A stretch of 64,000 nucleotides of DNA from Pseudoclavibacter sp. AY1H1 (GTDB lineage Bacteria; Actinomycetota; Actinomycetes; Actinomycetales; Microbacteriaceae): the NCBI RefSeq assembly GCF_002931055.1, contig NZ_PSXX01000005.1, positions 138,701 to 202,700 of the forward strand, written 5' to 3'. Below, in pieces: positions 35,414-43,813 of the stretch. The notes beneath the pieces were generated by a model. It was not told where the DNA came from, made no database searches, and was given only the letters and a program-made list of their open reading frames with translations. The position numbers and the translations under genes are program-made. Position 1 is the stretch's first letter. Every line of letters begins with the position of its first letter.

Positions 35414-35806
35414 ATGACCGCTGCCCCGTCGCCGGATGTCGACGCCTACTTCGCCGAGCTCGAGCATCCACTGCGGGGTGCGGCGGTCGGCCTGCGGGGG
35501 CTGCTGCTGGACGCGCATCCCGACGTCGTCGAGAGCATCAAGTGGAAGTCGCCGAACTACAAGCTCGCCGACGACTTCGCGACCCTCAACCTCCGGCGCC
35601 CGAAGGCCGTGCAGCTCGTCCTGCACACGGGCGCGAAGGTGAAGCCAGCGCACCCGGAGGTCGTCGTCGACGACCGCTCGAAGCTGCTCACGTGGCGGGG
35701 CCCGGGTCGCGCCGTCGTCTCGTTCGCGAGCTTGGCCGAGTTCGAAGATGCGCGGGGCGCACTCGCCGAGCTCGTGAAGGCCTGGGCCGCGCAGGTCGAG
35801 GCCTAG
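35414..35806 (+). CDS. DUF1801 family protein
   Basis: A 130-residue protein of the YdhG-like fold. ESIKWKSPNYKL, FATLNLRRPKAVQLVLHTGAK and AVVSFASLAEFEDAR match the DUF1801 pattern. Function unknown; no catalytic site can be pointed to. It has its own leaderless promoter and is convergent with the deacetylase. Confidence 0.75.
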   Translation: MTAAPSPDVDAYFAELEHPLRGAAVGLRGLLLDAHPDVVESIKWKSPNYKLADDFATLNLRRPKAVQLVLHTGAKVKPAHPEVVVDDRSKLLTWRGPGRAVVSFASLAEFEDARGALAELVKAWAAQVEA

Positions 35807-35858
35807 CTATCTTGGCGGAGCAGTCCTGGCCTCGCCGTCTTGGTCTCGCACCCCTGAG

Positions 35859-37529
35859 CTACCGCGCCGACGTGTAGCTGTTGCCCGCGGCTGGGGCGCC
35901 GCCGAAGATCTGGTCGATCGTCACGAGCACGAACCCCCGGTCGTGGAGGCCTGTGAGGATCTCGGGCACCGCGTCGACGGTCGAGTCGTGGATGTCGTGC
36001 ATGAGGATGATCGACCCGGCCTCCGCCTCGTTCGCGCCGCGGTCGACGAGCGTCTCGTGCGGCGGCCCCTCCCAGTCGAGGGTGTCGATGTCCCACAGGA
36101 TGGCCGGCATGCCGAGCTTCGTGAGGACCCGCGCGTCGAGGTCGCCATACGGGGGCCTGAAGACGCTCGGCCGTTCGCCGGTCGCGGCCGCGATGGCGTC
36201 GTTGGTCTTCTTGACCTCTTCCTCGATCTTCTTGTCGTCGAGGGTCGTGAGCCGCGGATGCGTCCACGAGTGGTTGCCGATCTGGTGGCCGTCGTCGTCG
36301 ATCTGCCTCGCGATCTCCGGGTGCCGCTGCACGTTCGGGCCGACGAGGAAGAAGGTCGCGGTCGCGTCCTGCTCCCGCAGCTGCCCGAGGAGCGTCTCCG
36401 TGATCGGCGCGGGGCCGTCGTCGAAGGTCAGGGCGACGCACGGGAACAGCGTGCAGTCGACCTGGCGGTCGCCGGCGAGCGGCCGCTGGCCCGCGACGAG
36501 CGGCTGCGGGGTCGCCGAGGCGGCGACGAGCTCGCGGCCGAGGTCGGTGAGCATGGGGGCTGCCAGTTCCGCGCCGATGTGGATGCTCGGGAAGCGGTGC
36601 GAGATCGGCTCGCCGACGACGAGCGTGGTCTCGCCGTCAGGAGAGACGGGAGGGGAAGCGTTCGCACCGCCGGATACGTCCATCTCAGGGGTGAGGAGGC
36701 CCGCGGGGATGCCGATGCGCAGTCCACCGTCCGGTGTGGGCGTGACGTCGGCGAACCCCTGTGCGAGCACGGCCGCGTTGGTGTCGCTCGGCGCCGCGAC
36801 CTGCGTATCCCAGAGGGCGCCGAGTTCTCGCCGCGCGGCGAGCACGAGCTCGTTCCAGATGGCCAGTGCCGCGTCCGCCGTGATGACGTCGGCGCCACCG
36901 GCTTGCTGCGCCGTCGCGGTGTCGGCGAAGAAGACGAAGCTCTCGTCTCGGGTGACCGCCGGGGCTGCTCCCGCGGTTCCCTCGACGACCCGGACGCGCT
37001 CGCCGAACTCGCTGCCGCTGGCGACGACGATCTCGCACGTGATGACGAGCGCCTCACCCGCCGTGGCGCCACCCTGGGCGAGCACCTCAACGGCCGGCAT
37101 GCTGCTGGATCCCGCCTCGCAGCCGCGACTTCCGAGCCCAGCTCCCGCTGCCGCGGCCTCCGGCTCGTAGACGGTGCCGAGCCTCGTCGCGAAGGCGCCG
37201 ACCGTGTCGATGACCAGCGAGCGGACGCGTGTGTTCAGATCGGTCTGCCCTGGCACCTCCGTCCACCTCGCGTCGACGGCGGGTGCCGAGTCGCGGATGC
37301 GGTAGTGGTCCAGGGGCGTTGCCCCGGCTTCCGCGCCGGCGACGTCACCGACCGCCTCGTCGAAGCTCGTCACGGCCGCGCGAACGGGCGGCTGCCAGGC
37401 CAGGTCGGGAGCGGGGGCGCACGCCGAGAGCGCGAGGGCCGTGGCCGTGAGCATCGCGACCGTGAGCAGGCGCCGCACAGGGCGCGGCTGTGTGCTGGGC
37501 TGCCGCGAGCGCCATCGACTGCGCGTCAC
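35859..37529 (-). CDS. Polysaccharide deacetylase lipoprotein with a long N-terminal domain
   Basis: A 556-residue exported lipoprotein (lipobox LSAC, Cys37). The C-terminal 200 residues form a NodB domain with all five motifs: LTFDDGP, HSWTHP, RPPYG, the ILWDIDTLDW segment and ILMHDIH; the two Asp and two His form the metal site. The preceding 300 residues have no recognised domain but resemble the extracytoplasmic regions of wall-associated deacetylases. Likely substrate: N-acetyl groups of peptidoglycan or a surface glycan. The upstream membrane protein gene overlaps its start by 4 bp. Confidence 0.85.
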   Translation of the reverse strand: MTRSRWRSRQPSTQPRPVRRLLTVAMLTATALALSACAPAPDLAWQPPVRAAVTSFDEAVGDVAGAEAGATPLDHYRIRDSAPAVDARWTEVPGQTDLNTRVRSLVIDTVGAFATRLGTVYEPEAAAAGAGLGSRGCEAGSSSMPAVEVLAQGGATAGEALVITCEIVVASGSEFGERVRVVEGTAGAAPAVTRDESFVFFADTATAQQAGGADVITADAALAIWNELVLAARRELGALWDTQVAAPSDTNAAVLAQGFADVTPTPDGGLRIGIPAGLLTPEMDVSGGANASPPVSPDGETTLVVGEPISHRFPSIHIGAELAAPMLTDLGRELVAASATPQPLVAGQRPLAGDRQVDCTLFPCVALTFDDGPAPITETLLGQLREQDATATFFLVGPNVQRHPEIARQIDDDGHQIGNHSWTHPRLTTLDDKKIEEEVKKTNDAIAAATGERPSVFRPPYGDLDARVLTKLGMPAILWDIDTLDWEGPPHETLVDRGANEAEAGSIILMHDIHDSTVDAVPEILTGLHDRGFVLVTIDQIFGGAPAAGNSYTSAR

Positions 37530-38188
37530 GCGGCCGACCCGCCGATGCTCTCGAGGATCTGGGCGATGGCGGGGCGGTACCGGTCGAGGTCGTCTGCACT
37601 GGCGCTGAACCGTACCGCAGCGTTCGGCGAGGTGGCACCAGCGCTCGCAACGGCCGCGGAGCCGACCATCACGCCGGGAGCCCCTTGTCCTCCTGCGGCA
37701 GCCTGCCCGTACTCGTAGCTCGCGTGGCGCACGGAGAGTCCTTCCTTCGGCACCTCGTCGATCCAGAAGAGGCTTCCGACGTCGGCGGCCATCGCGCCCT
37801 CTGGCACCAGCCCGTCCTTGACAAGCGCCTCGCTCGCCTCACCTGCTGCGGCTTCGGACGCATCCACCATCGACTGGGGCTGGGACGGCACTTGGAGGGT
37901 GATCTCGAGGCGCGCATCCGGACTGCGGAGCGTCACGACGTCGGTGCCGAAGTAGTGGGGCACGATGACCCATCCGGCCGGCGCGACGACCGCGACGGCC
38001 GACTCGTCGCTGCCGACGGTGACCGTCTCGTCGGTCTCCGCGGCGCGGCTCGTGGCCTGCGTGAGCAACGCGCCGCCGAAGAAGAAGCCGAGCACCGCGA
38101 GCGCGGCCACGAGAACGACGCCGAGCGCGACGTACAGCCAAGGGCTGCTGCGTGTGCGCTCGGGAGCGGCACCGTGCGAGAACGTCAT
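37526..38188 (-). CDS. Single-pass membrane protein of unknown function
   Basis: 220 residues: a short cytoplasmic tail, one membrane helix (LYVALGVVLVAALAVLGFFFG) and a 160-residue extracytoplasmic domain with GWVIVPHYFGTDVVTLRSPD. No family recognised. ATG 38188 (MTFSHGAAPE) is the likely start. It is coupled to the deacetylase by a 4-bp overlap, so the two probably cooperate at the cell surface. Confidence 0.75.
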   Translation of the reverse strand: MTFSHGAAPERTRSSPWLYVALGVVLVAALAVLGFFFGGALLTQATSRAAETDETVTVGSDESAVAVVAPAGWVIVPHYFGTDVVTLRSPDARLEITLQVPSQPQSMVDASEAAAGEASEALVKDGLVPEGAMAADVGSLFWIDEVPKEGLSVRHASYEYGQAAAGGQGAPGVMVGSAAVASAGATSPNAAVRFSASADDLDRYRPAIAQILESIGGSAA

Positions 38189-38273
38189 CGTGGGCTCCGG
38201 ACTGGGGCGGACAGGTGTCACCAGGCTACTGACTCGACGGGCATTCCGCCCCGCCCAGGGCTGACTCTCCCCA

Positions 38274-38332
38274 CCCAGGGCTGACTTGTGGTTGCTTGCG
38301 AAGCGCGGGAACGACCACAACTCAGCTCTGGG
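38274..38332 (-). repeat. Long imperfect palindrome at the tetR 3' end
   Basis: Left arm CCCAGGGCTGACTTGTGGT (38274-38292) and right arm ACCACAACTCAGCTCTGGG (38314-38332) pair over 19 positions with two mismatches. The right arm includes the tetR stop. The left-arm CCCAGGGCTGACT is repeated directly at 38261-38273. It could terminate tetR; the TTGTGG/CCACAA theme recalls the array at 52.8 kb. Confidence 0.5.
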
Positions 38333-38933
38333 CGCGCGGGAGGCGTTCGCGCAGCGCAGCGAGCAGGACTGCGAGCCCGAGCTCGAACGAGCGCTCGATG
38401 CGCTCGGGGCCCGACCCGGAGTCGGCGAGGAGCCTCCCGAAGAGCCGAGTCGGCGCATCCGGCTGCCAGACCTGTTCCGGTGACGCCAGCTCGAGGCCGA
38501 AGCCGATCGCGAACGCGTCGATCATGCCGATGAGCGTGACGATGTCGTCATCGGGGAAGCCCCCGGCCTGCAGCGCGACGGCGAGGTCGTCGTAGGCCTC
38601 GATCACCGAGGAGCTCGTGATGGTCTTCCCGATGAGGAACGGCAGCAGCGCCGGATGGTCGGCGTACATGCGCCGCTGGAGCCGCACGACCTCCTCGACG
38701 TACTGGTCCCATGCCCGCTGCTCCGGTGTTGCCCGGTAGCGATCGACGAGCCGACCGCGCATGAGCTCGACGATGTCGTCGAGTCCCGCGATGTGCTTGT
38801 AGAGCGAGGACGGCCGCACCTCGAGCTTGCGCGCGATGGCGTTGACGCCGAACGGCTCGCCAGCTTCGACGAGCTGCAGCCCGGCGTCGGCGATGCGGGC
38901 CGGGGTGAGCCCGACAATCCTGCGTCCCTCCAT
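38322..38933 (-). CDS. TetR family transcriptional regulator
   Basis: 203 residues: an N-terminal helix-turn-helix (GVNAIARKLEVRPSSLYKHIAGLDDIVE) and a C-terminal ligand-binding region of the TetR_C_33-like type. ATG 38933 (MEGRRIVGL) has GAAGGGG 8 nt upstream. It is divergent from the MFS-amidohydrolase operon, and a perfect palindrome lies between them, so it is the probable local repressor. Confidence 0.88.
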   Translation of the reverse strand: MEGRRIVGLTPARIADAGLQLVEAGEPFGVNAIARKLEVRPSSLYKHIAGLDDIVELMRGRLVDRYRATPEQRAWDQYVEEVVRLQRRMYADHPALLPFLIGKTITSSSVIEAYDDLAVALQAGGFPDDDIVTLIGMIDAFAIGFGLELASPEQVWQPDAPTRLFGRLLADSGSGPERIERSFELGLAVLLAALRERLPRAQS

Positions 38934-39036
38934 GGCTGGCCCCTTCACCTCGTGCACGTGTGTTGGCCTCCCCGTCGTGTTGGTCGAGGAAAATGCTCCG
39001 GATGCCTTCCGCTCGGCTCCGTCTCCGTGCATACTA

Positions 39037-39068
39037 GCGAACACCATTCGCTGGCGAATGGTGTTCGC
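39037..39068. promoter_or_regulatory. Perfect palindromic operator between tetR and the MFS operon
   Basis: Arms GCGAACACCATTCG (39037-39050) and CGAATGGTGTTCGC (39055-39068) are exact reverse complements with a 4-bp spacer CTGG, 104 bp from tetR and 73 bp from the MFS start. Its size and position are those of a TetR-family operator controlling both directions. Confidence 0.8.
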
Positions 39069-39140
39069 CAAACGCACGGCGCGCCGGAACCTGTTCACAG
39101 CAGCAGGACGCACGCCGAGAACCCAGACCCATGGAGCCCC

Positions 39141-40403
39141 ATGACCACTGCAGCCGAACTCAGCACGCGAGTGCCCCTGCGCCTCGCGCCGGCCTCTGCG
39201 ACGTTCGCCATCGCGATCGCCGGCTACCTGGCCGTGAACCTGTCGCCGTACATGATCACCGCGGCACAGACGGCGGTCGGCCTCGACGTGCTCGCGGCGA
39301 GCTGGCTCGTCACGGGCACGCTCCTCCTGACCGCGGTCGCCGGCCTCGCCGCCGCCGGCCTCTGCGCGGGCGCGCGCCGCCATCAGGTGGCCCGCATCGG
39401 TCTCACCGTCGCGACGCTCGGGTTCCTCGCCGCGGCCCTCGTACCGTCGCTCACGATCCCCGGCCTCCTCGTCGGCGGCATCGGCGCCGGCGGCGCGGTT
39501 GCCTCGGCCGGAGCGGCGATGGCGTCATTCCGGAACCCGGACCGCGTGGCCGGCTGGAACGGCTTCACCAACCGAGGCGTCATCTCGATCGTCCTCGCGA
39601 CCCTGCCCCTGCTCGGGCTCGCGCCGCTCAACGTCTTCGGCTCGCTCGCGCTCTTCTCGGCCGTCGGCCTGGTCATGACGAAGTGGCTCCCCCGCGTTCC
39701 CCTGCTCGACGCGGATGCCGCACTCGGAACAGCTGGCGCCGCGACGGGCGAGGCGATGCCGATCGAGATCCCGCCGACCGGCGCAATCCGCACGCAGAGC
39801 GCCGCGTCGTCGCGACTGCTCACGGTGAGCGGCTTCGGCCTGCTGGCCGTCTTCGCACTCTGGGCGGTCAGCGAGGACTCGCTCTGGGCCATGATCGGCA
39901 TCATCGGCGCCGAGACGAGCGGCCTGACCCCGGAGGGGCTCGGCATCGCGCTCTCCGGCGCCACCGCGGGCGGGCTCCTCGGCTCGCTTGCGCTCATGGC
40001 CGTCGGCAACCGCCTCGGCCGGGCCGTGCCCCTCATCGTCCTGCTGGTGCTCGGCGGCATCCTCAAGATCGTGCAGGGCACGCTCACCGACGAGGCGGCG
40101 CTCATCGTGGCGTTCATCGCCTGGAACTCCATCTACGCCGTCGCGTACATGTACTTCCTCTCGACGGCGGCGGCGCTGGATGCTCGCGGCCGCTGGTCCG
40201 GCCCGCTCCTCTCCGTCTATCTCGTCGGCTCGGCCCTCACTCCCCTCGTCGGGGCCAGCCTCAGCGAGACGCTCGGCGCGCAGGGCTTCACGCTCGCGCT
40301 CGGCATCACGAGCTTCGCCCTGGCCGTCCCCACCGGCATCATCGCCGCCATCTCGACCCGCACCGAACGTTCCACCCCGATCCTCACGGAGGCCAACGCA
40401 TGA
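39141..40403 (+). CDS. MFS transporter in a TetR-controlled operon
   Basis: A 420-residue membrane protein with about 12 helices starting at residue 20 (ASATFAIAIAGYLAVNLSPYM). No diagnostic substrate motif is visible. ATG 39141 is preferred to the earlier out-of-frame ATG at 39131. Its stop overlaps the amidohydrolase ATG by 4 bp, so import or export of that enzyme's substrate or product is likely. Confidence 0.82.
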   Translation: MTTAAELSTRVPLRLAPASATFAIAIAGYLAVNLSPYMITAAQTAVGLDVLAASWLVTGTLLLTAVAGLAAAGLCAGARRHQVARIGLTVATLGFLAAALVPSLTIPGLLVGGIGAGGAVASAGAAMASFRNPDRVAGWNGFTNRGVISIVLATLPLLGLAPLNVFGSLALFSAVGLVMTKWLPRVPLLDADAALGTAGAATGEAMPIEIPPTGAIRTQSAASSRLLTVSGFGLLAVFALWAVSEDSLWAMIGIIGAETSGLTPEGLGIALSGATAGGLLGSLALMAVGNRLGRAVPLIVLLVLGGILKIVQGTLTDEAALIVAFIAWNSIYAVAYMYFLSTAAALDARGRWSGPLLSVYLVGSALTPLVGASLSETLGAQGFTLALGITSFALAVPTGIIAAISTRTERSTPILTEANA

Positions 40404-42034
40404 CCACCACCCTGTACTCGAATGCCCACGTCTTCCAGGGCCCCGCATCCGGGACCGCAGCGGATGCACCCGCCCCGACGGCGTTCGTGGTGCGCGACGA
40501 GGTGTTCGCGTTCGTCGGCGACGAGGCAGGGGCCAGAGCTTTCGCCGCGCATCCGGATGAGACGGTCGACCTGGGCGGGCAGCTTGTACTCCCCGGGATC
40601 ACCGACGCGCACACGCACCTCGTGATGATGGGCGAGGCCCTCGGGCAGGTGGGGCTCACGGATGCCCGCAACCTCGGTGAGATCCAGCGCCTGCTGGCCG
40701 AGGCCCGCGCCGCGGACCCTGATGCCCGCGTCCTGCGGGGTCGCGGCTGGCTGTTCGACTCGATCCCGGGCGGCGCCCCGACGGCCGCGATGATCGATGA
40801 GGTCGTCGCCGATGTGCCCGTGTACCTCGACGCGAACGACTACCACTCCTGCTGGGTCAACAGCGCGGCCCTGCGCGAGCTCGGCATCACCCGCGACACC
40901 CCTGACCCGAGCGGCGGCCGCATCGGGCGGGATGCGGACGGGGAGCCGAACGGCATGCTGTTCGAGACAGCCGCGGTCGAGTACGCCTGGGCGCAGCGTG
41001 ACGCCGCGATGACCGACGCCGACCGAGACGTCGCCGTCGAGCGCGTGCTCGCCGCGTACAGCGCAGTCGGCGTGACGGGGGTCGTCGATATGGCGCTCAA
41101 CGAGGTCGCGCTCGACGCACTCCGGCGCGCGGCGGACCGACGGGGCGGCACCCTCCCCCTGCGGGTTGCGGCGCACTGGCTCGTCTCCAATACCGACGAC
41201 GACGCCCAGAACTTCTCGCAGGTCGAGCGTGCCGAGGAGCTCTCGGCCCAACATGCCTCGCCCTGGTTGCGCGTGGTCGGCATCAAGCTCATCCTCGACG
41301 GAACGATCGACGCCTGCACGGCGGCGATGAGCACGCCGTACGCCGACGGGTCGAACGCCGATGCCATCTGGCCGGCGGGCCGACTGTTCCCCGTGGTCGC
41401 GGCGGCGGATGCGACCGGCCTGCAGATCGCGATGCACGCCATCGGAGACGCGGCGAGCAGCATGGCGCTGGATGCACTCGAGCACGCGTTCGAGGCCAAC
41501 GGCGAGCTTCCGCGCCGACACCGGATCGAGCACCTCGAGTACGCGGCGCCCGGCACCGCCGAGCGCATGGCGGCCCTCGGGGTGACGGCATCCATGCAGC
41601 CCGTGCACGCTGACCCGGCGGTGCTCGGCAACTGGATCGCGCAGCTCGACGACGATCGAGTCGAGCGGGGCTTCGCCTGGCACGAATACGAGGACACCCA
41701 GGCGACGCTGGCGTTCTCGACGGATGCGCCCACCGCCCCGTACGGTCCGCTCGCCAACCTCTACATCGCGGCGACCCGCGAGTCTGCCCTCGACCCGAGC
41801 TACTCGGCGGCTCGCCTCGACCGCACCGTGCCGATCGAGCGCGCGCTGCTCCACGCGACGCGGGACGCAGCCGCCTCCGTCGGCGACGCGAGCTGGCGCG
41901 GAGAGATCCGAGAAGGCTCGGCCGCCGACTTCACGGTCGTCGACACCGACGTGCTCACCGAACCCGCCGCGAGCCTGCTCACTGCGCGGACGCTGCTGAC
42001 GGTCGTCGGCGGGCGGGTGACGTTCGAGGCGTGA
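40400..42034 (+). CDS. Amidohydrolase, YtcJ-like
   Basis: A 544-residue metal-dependent hydrolase with a TIM barrel flanked by a small beta domain. The metal ligands are in DAHTHLV (near residue 73), the Lys in VGIKLILDG, His residues in AMHAIGD and HRIEHLEYA, and the late Asp in FSTDAPTAPYGP. The YtcJ group hydrolyses diverse N-acyl or cyclic amides and some carbamates. The MFS transporter upstream and TetR control point to inducible handling of one specific amide. Substrate unknown. Confidence 0.88.
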   Translation: MTTTLYSNAHVFQGPASGTAADAPAPTAFVVRDEVFAFVGDEAGARAFAAHPDETVDLGGQLVLPGITDAHTHLVMMGEALGQVGLTDARNLGEIQRLLAEARAADPDARVLRGRGWLFDSIPGGAPTAAMIDEVVADVPVYLDANDYHSCWVNSAALRELGITRDTPDPSGGRIGRDADGEPNGMLFETAAVEYAWAQRDAAMTDADRDVAVERVLAAYSAVGVTGVVDMALNEVALDALRRAADRRGGTLPLRVAAHWLVSNTDDDAQNFSQVERAEELSAQHASPWLRVVGIKLILDGTIDACTAAMSTPYADGSNADAIWPAGRLFPVVAAADATGLQIAMHAIGDAASSMALDALEHAFEANGELPRRHRIEHLEYAAPGTAERMAALGVTASMQPVHADPAVLGNWIAQLDDDRVERGFAWHEYEDTQATLAFSTDAPTAPYGPLANLYIAATRESALDPSYSAARLDRTVPIERALLHATRDAAASVGDASWRGEIREGSAADFTVVDTDVLTEPAASLLTARTLLTVVGGRVTFEA

Positions 42035-42036
42035 GG

Positions 42037-42114
42037 CTGCGCCGACGCCGGACGTGGTGGCGCAGAGACGAGCGCTCAGCCATGCGCGAGCGGACTAGGC
42101 CACCATCGGCGCAG
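42037..42114. repeat. Interrupted palindrome between amidohydrolase and relE
   Basis: Outer arms CTGCGCCGA (42037-42045) and TCGGCGCAG (42106-42114) and inner arms TGGTGGC (42055-42061) and GCCACCA (42099-42105) pair in order, with a 9-nt bulge on the left. It lies between convergent genes and may terminate both. Confidence 0.45.
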
Positions 42115-42140
42115 ACCGCACAGGTAAACGCTCACCTCAC

Positions 42141-42398
42141 CTAGGCCTTATAGACCTCACGCCGATGACCAGCGTGAACGATCACCACGGTCAAGACGTC
42201 ATCCTGGATGCGATACAGCACTCGGTAGCCACCCGTTCGCACTCGCCACTCCGGGCGTCCGGAGAGTCTCTTGGCGGCAGGTGGTCGTGGATCCTCTGCG
42301 AGCAGCTCAACCGCTGCCTGGATGCGACGCTTCGCTTCCGGTGGGAGCTTCTTGATGACTCTGGCCGCCGCCGGGAGGACCAGGATCCGGTAGCTCAC
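42141..42398 (-). CDS. RelE/ParE family toxin
   Basis: An 85-residue RelE-fold protein (YRILVLPAAARVIKKLP, EWRVRTGGYRVLYRIQDD, VVIVHAGHRREVYK). Basic residues and the C-terminal Tyr needed for ribosome-bound mRNA cleavage in RelE are present. It overlaps the antitoxin gene by 4 bp in the usual antitoxin-first order. Likely an mRNA interferase held in check by the Phd-like partner. Confidence 0.88.
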   Translation of the reverse strand: MSYRILVLPAAARVIKKLPPEAKRRIQAAVELLAEDPRPPAAKRLSGRPEWRVRTGGYRVLYRIQDDVLTVVIVHAGHRREVYKA

Positions 42399-42658
42399 GG
42401 AGCGAGACCGAGGTCACGCTTGACGACTTCCCACGGGACCGGCTCCTCACCCAACGCCTCGGTCTCCTCCCACGCAGCGTCCACTGCGCGAATATCGGCC
42501 AGCTCCTCGGCGTCCTCGAGGAGCTGCTGAAGCTGTGCGGCATCGATCACCGCGGCGACAGGCCGGTTCCGCCGAGTCAGATACACCGGTTCGAGGCGCG
42601 CATCGTCGATGATCGAGGCCAGGCGGGCACGGGCATCGGTGATAGCTATCTGACTCAT
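42395..42658 (-). CDS. Phd/YefM family antitoxin
   Basis: An 87-residue antitoxin: the DNA-binding N-terminal half (ITDARARLASIIDDARLEPVYLTRRNRPVA is reduced here to its ends ITDARARL and TRRNRPVAAV) and an acidic C-terminal tail that binds the toxin. ATG 42658 is preceded by TACCCT at 6 nt, so the transcript is leaderless. Phd-type proteins usually autoregulate; the AT-rich segment 42690-42720 may hold the operator. Confidence 0.88.
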   Translation of the reverse strand: MSQIAITDARARLASIIDDARLEPVYLTRRNRPVAAVIDAAQLQQLLEDAEELADIRAVDAAWEETEALGEEPVPWEVVKRDLGLAP

Positions 42659-42664
42659 GTCGAC

Positions 42665-42670
42665 AGGGTA
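42665..42670 (-). promoter_or_regulatory. -10 hexamer TACCCT, leaderless antitoxin
   Basis: On the minus strand TACCCT, GTCGAC, then the antitoxin ATG. Confidence 0.6.
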
Positions 42671-42750
42671 CGCCTCATCGACTGAAACGTACAGAATGAT
42701 CAGCTACTTACAAAGTAGCGCGAAAATCCCCGAGTGGATCCGAACTTCCC

Positions 42751-43692
42751 CTACCCGAGCAGCTCCACCCCAGCCTCCGCGACAACCGCCCGCACCTCGT
42801 CGAGGTAGCGCTGCGCCTGAGCGGTGAGGGGGATCGCGGAGTGACCGATCCAGCCGATCTCGATGCGCTCGTCCACGTCGAGCGGGACGGCGACGATGCC
42901 CGGGTCGAGGTCGTCGCTGATGATGCCCGTCGAGATCGTGTAGCCGTCGAGGCCGATCATGAGGTTGAAGATCGTCGCGCGATCGGAGACGCGGATCTCC
43001 TGCTTGCTCGACAGCGTGGAGAGGATCTCCTCGGCGAAGTAGAAGGAGTTGTTCGCGCCCTGGTCGAAGGTGAGCCGAGGCAGGCCGGCGAGGTCGTCGA
43101 GCGTCGCGCGCGCCTTCGACGCGAGCGGGTTCCTCCGGGAGACGAAGATGTGCGGCTCCGCGAGGAACAGCGTGTGGAACGCGAGGCCCGACTCCCGCAG
43201 CAGCTTGTCGATGACGTTCCGGTTGAACTCGTTCCGGTAGAGGAGGCCCAGCTCGCTGCGGAGCGTGCGCACGTCCTCGATGATGTCCCACGTGCGGGTC
43301 TCGCGCAGCGAGAACTCGTACTCGGCCGCCCCGGTGCCCTTGACCATGCGGACGAACGCGTCGACCGCGAACGAGTAGTGCTGCGCGGACACCCCGAGCA
43401 GGCGACGCGAAGGCGGGCGACCGAGGTAGCGCTGCTCGAGCAGCTCCACCTGCTCGACGACCTGCTTCGCGTAGCGCAGGAACTCCGTCCCGTCGGTCGT
43501 GAGCGAGACGCCGCGGGCAGAGCGGACGAGGAGCGCGCGGCCCACCCGGGTCTCGAGATCCTTCATCGCCGCAGACATCGTCGGCTGCGCGACGAACAGC
43601 ATGTCGGCGGCGGCACTGATCGACCGTTCGGCGGCGACCTCGATGAAGTAGTGCAGCTGCTGCAGAGTCACGCCGTTCGATCGCCGAGTCAT
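42751..43692 (-). CDS. LysR family regulator divergent from mesX-mesD
   Basis: 313 residues with the LysR helix-turn-helix (QQLHYFIEVAAERSISAAAD start; FVAQPTMSAAMKDLETRVGR) and a type-2 periplasmic-binding effector domain. ATG 43692. It is divergent from the methionine synthase pair with a 121-bp intergenic region holding a dyad, so it is probably its regulator. Control by methionine or homocysteine is a reasonable guess by analogy with MetR, not shown by sequence. Confidence 0.88.
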   Translation of the reverse strand: MTRRSNGVTLQQLHYFIEVAAERSISAAADMLFVAQPTMSAAMKDLETRVGRALLVRSARGVSLTTDGTEFLRYAKQVVEQVELLEQRYLGRPPSRRLLGVSAQHYSFAVDAFVRMVKGTGAAEYEFSLRETRTWDIIEDVRTLRSELGLLYRNEFNRNVIDKLLRESGLAFHTLFLAEPHIFVSRRNPLASKARATLDDLAGLPRLTFDQGANNSFYFAEEILSTLSSKQEIRVSDRATIFNLMIGLDGYTISTGIISDDLDPGIVAVPLDVDERIEIGWIGHSAIPLTAQAQRYLDEVRAVVAEAGVELLG

Positions 43693-43708
43693 AGCCGAAG
43701 CCTATAGT

Positions 43709-43724
43709 GACGCATAGTTGCGTC
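43709..43724. promoter_or_regulatory. Dyad in the LysR-mesX intergenic region
   Basis: GACGCA-TAGT-TGCGTC is a perfect 6-bp dyad with a 4-bp centre, starting 17 bp upstream of the LysR ATG. It is embedded in a T-N11-A type context and is a candidate LysR binding site. Confidence 0.5.
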
Positions 43725-43813
43725 GAATTACTCGATGGCCGCGAATCGCCTGCACAATGGACGCATCCACGCCCACAGGCCGACCGGCCTCTCGACTCCC
43801 GGATAGGCCTCAC

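Noticed and set aside
42703-42719. Hairpin GCTACT-TACAA-AGTAGC as antitoxin operator
   Set aside because: The stem is only 6 bp, and nothing ties it to the antitoxin rather than to AT-rich spacer DNA.
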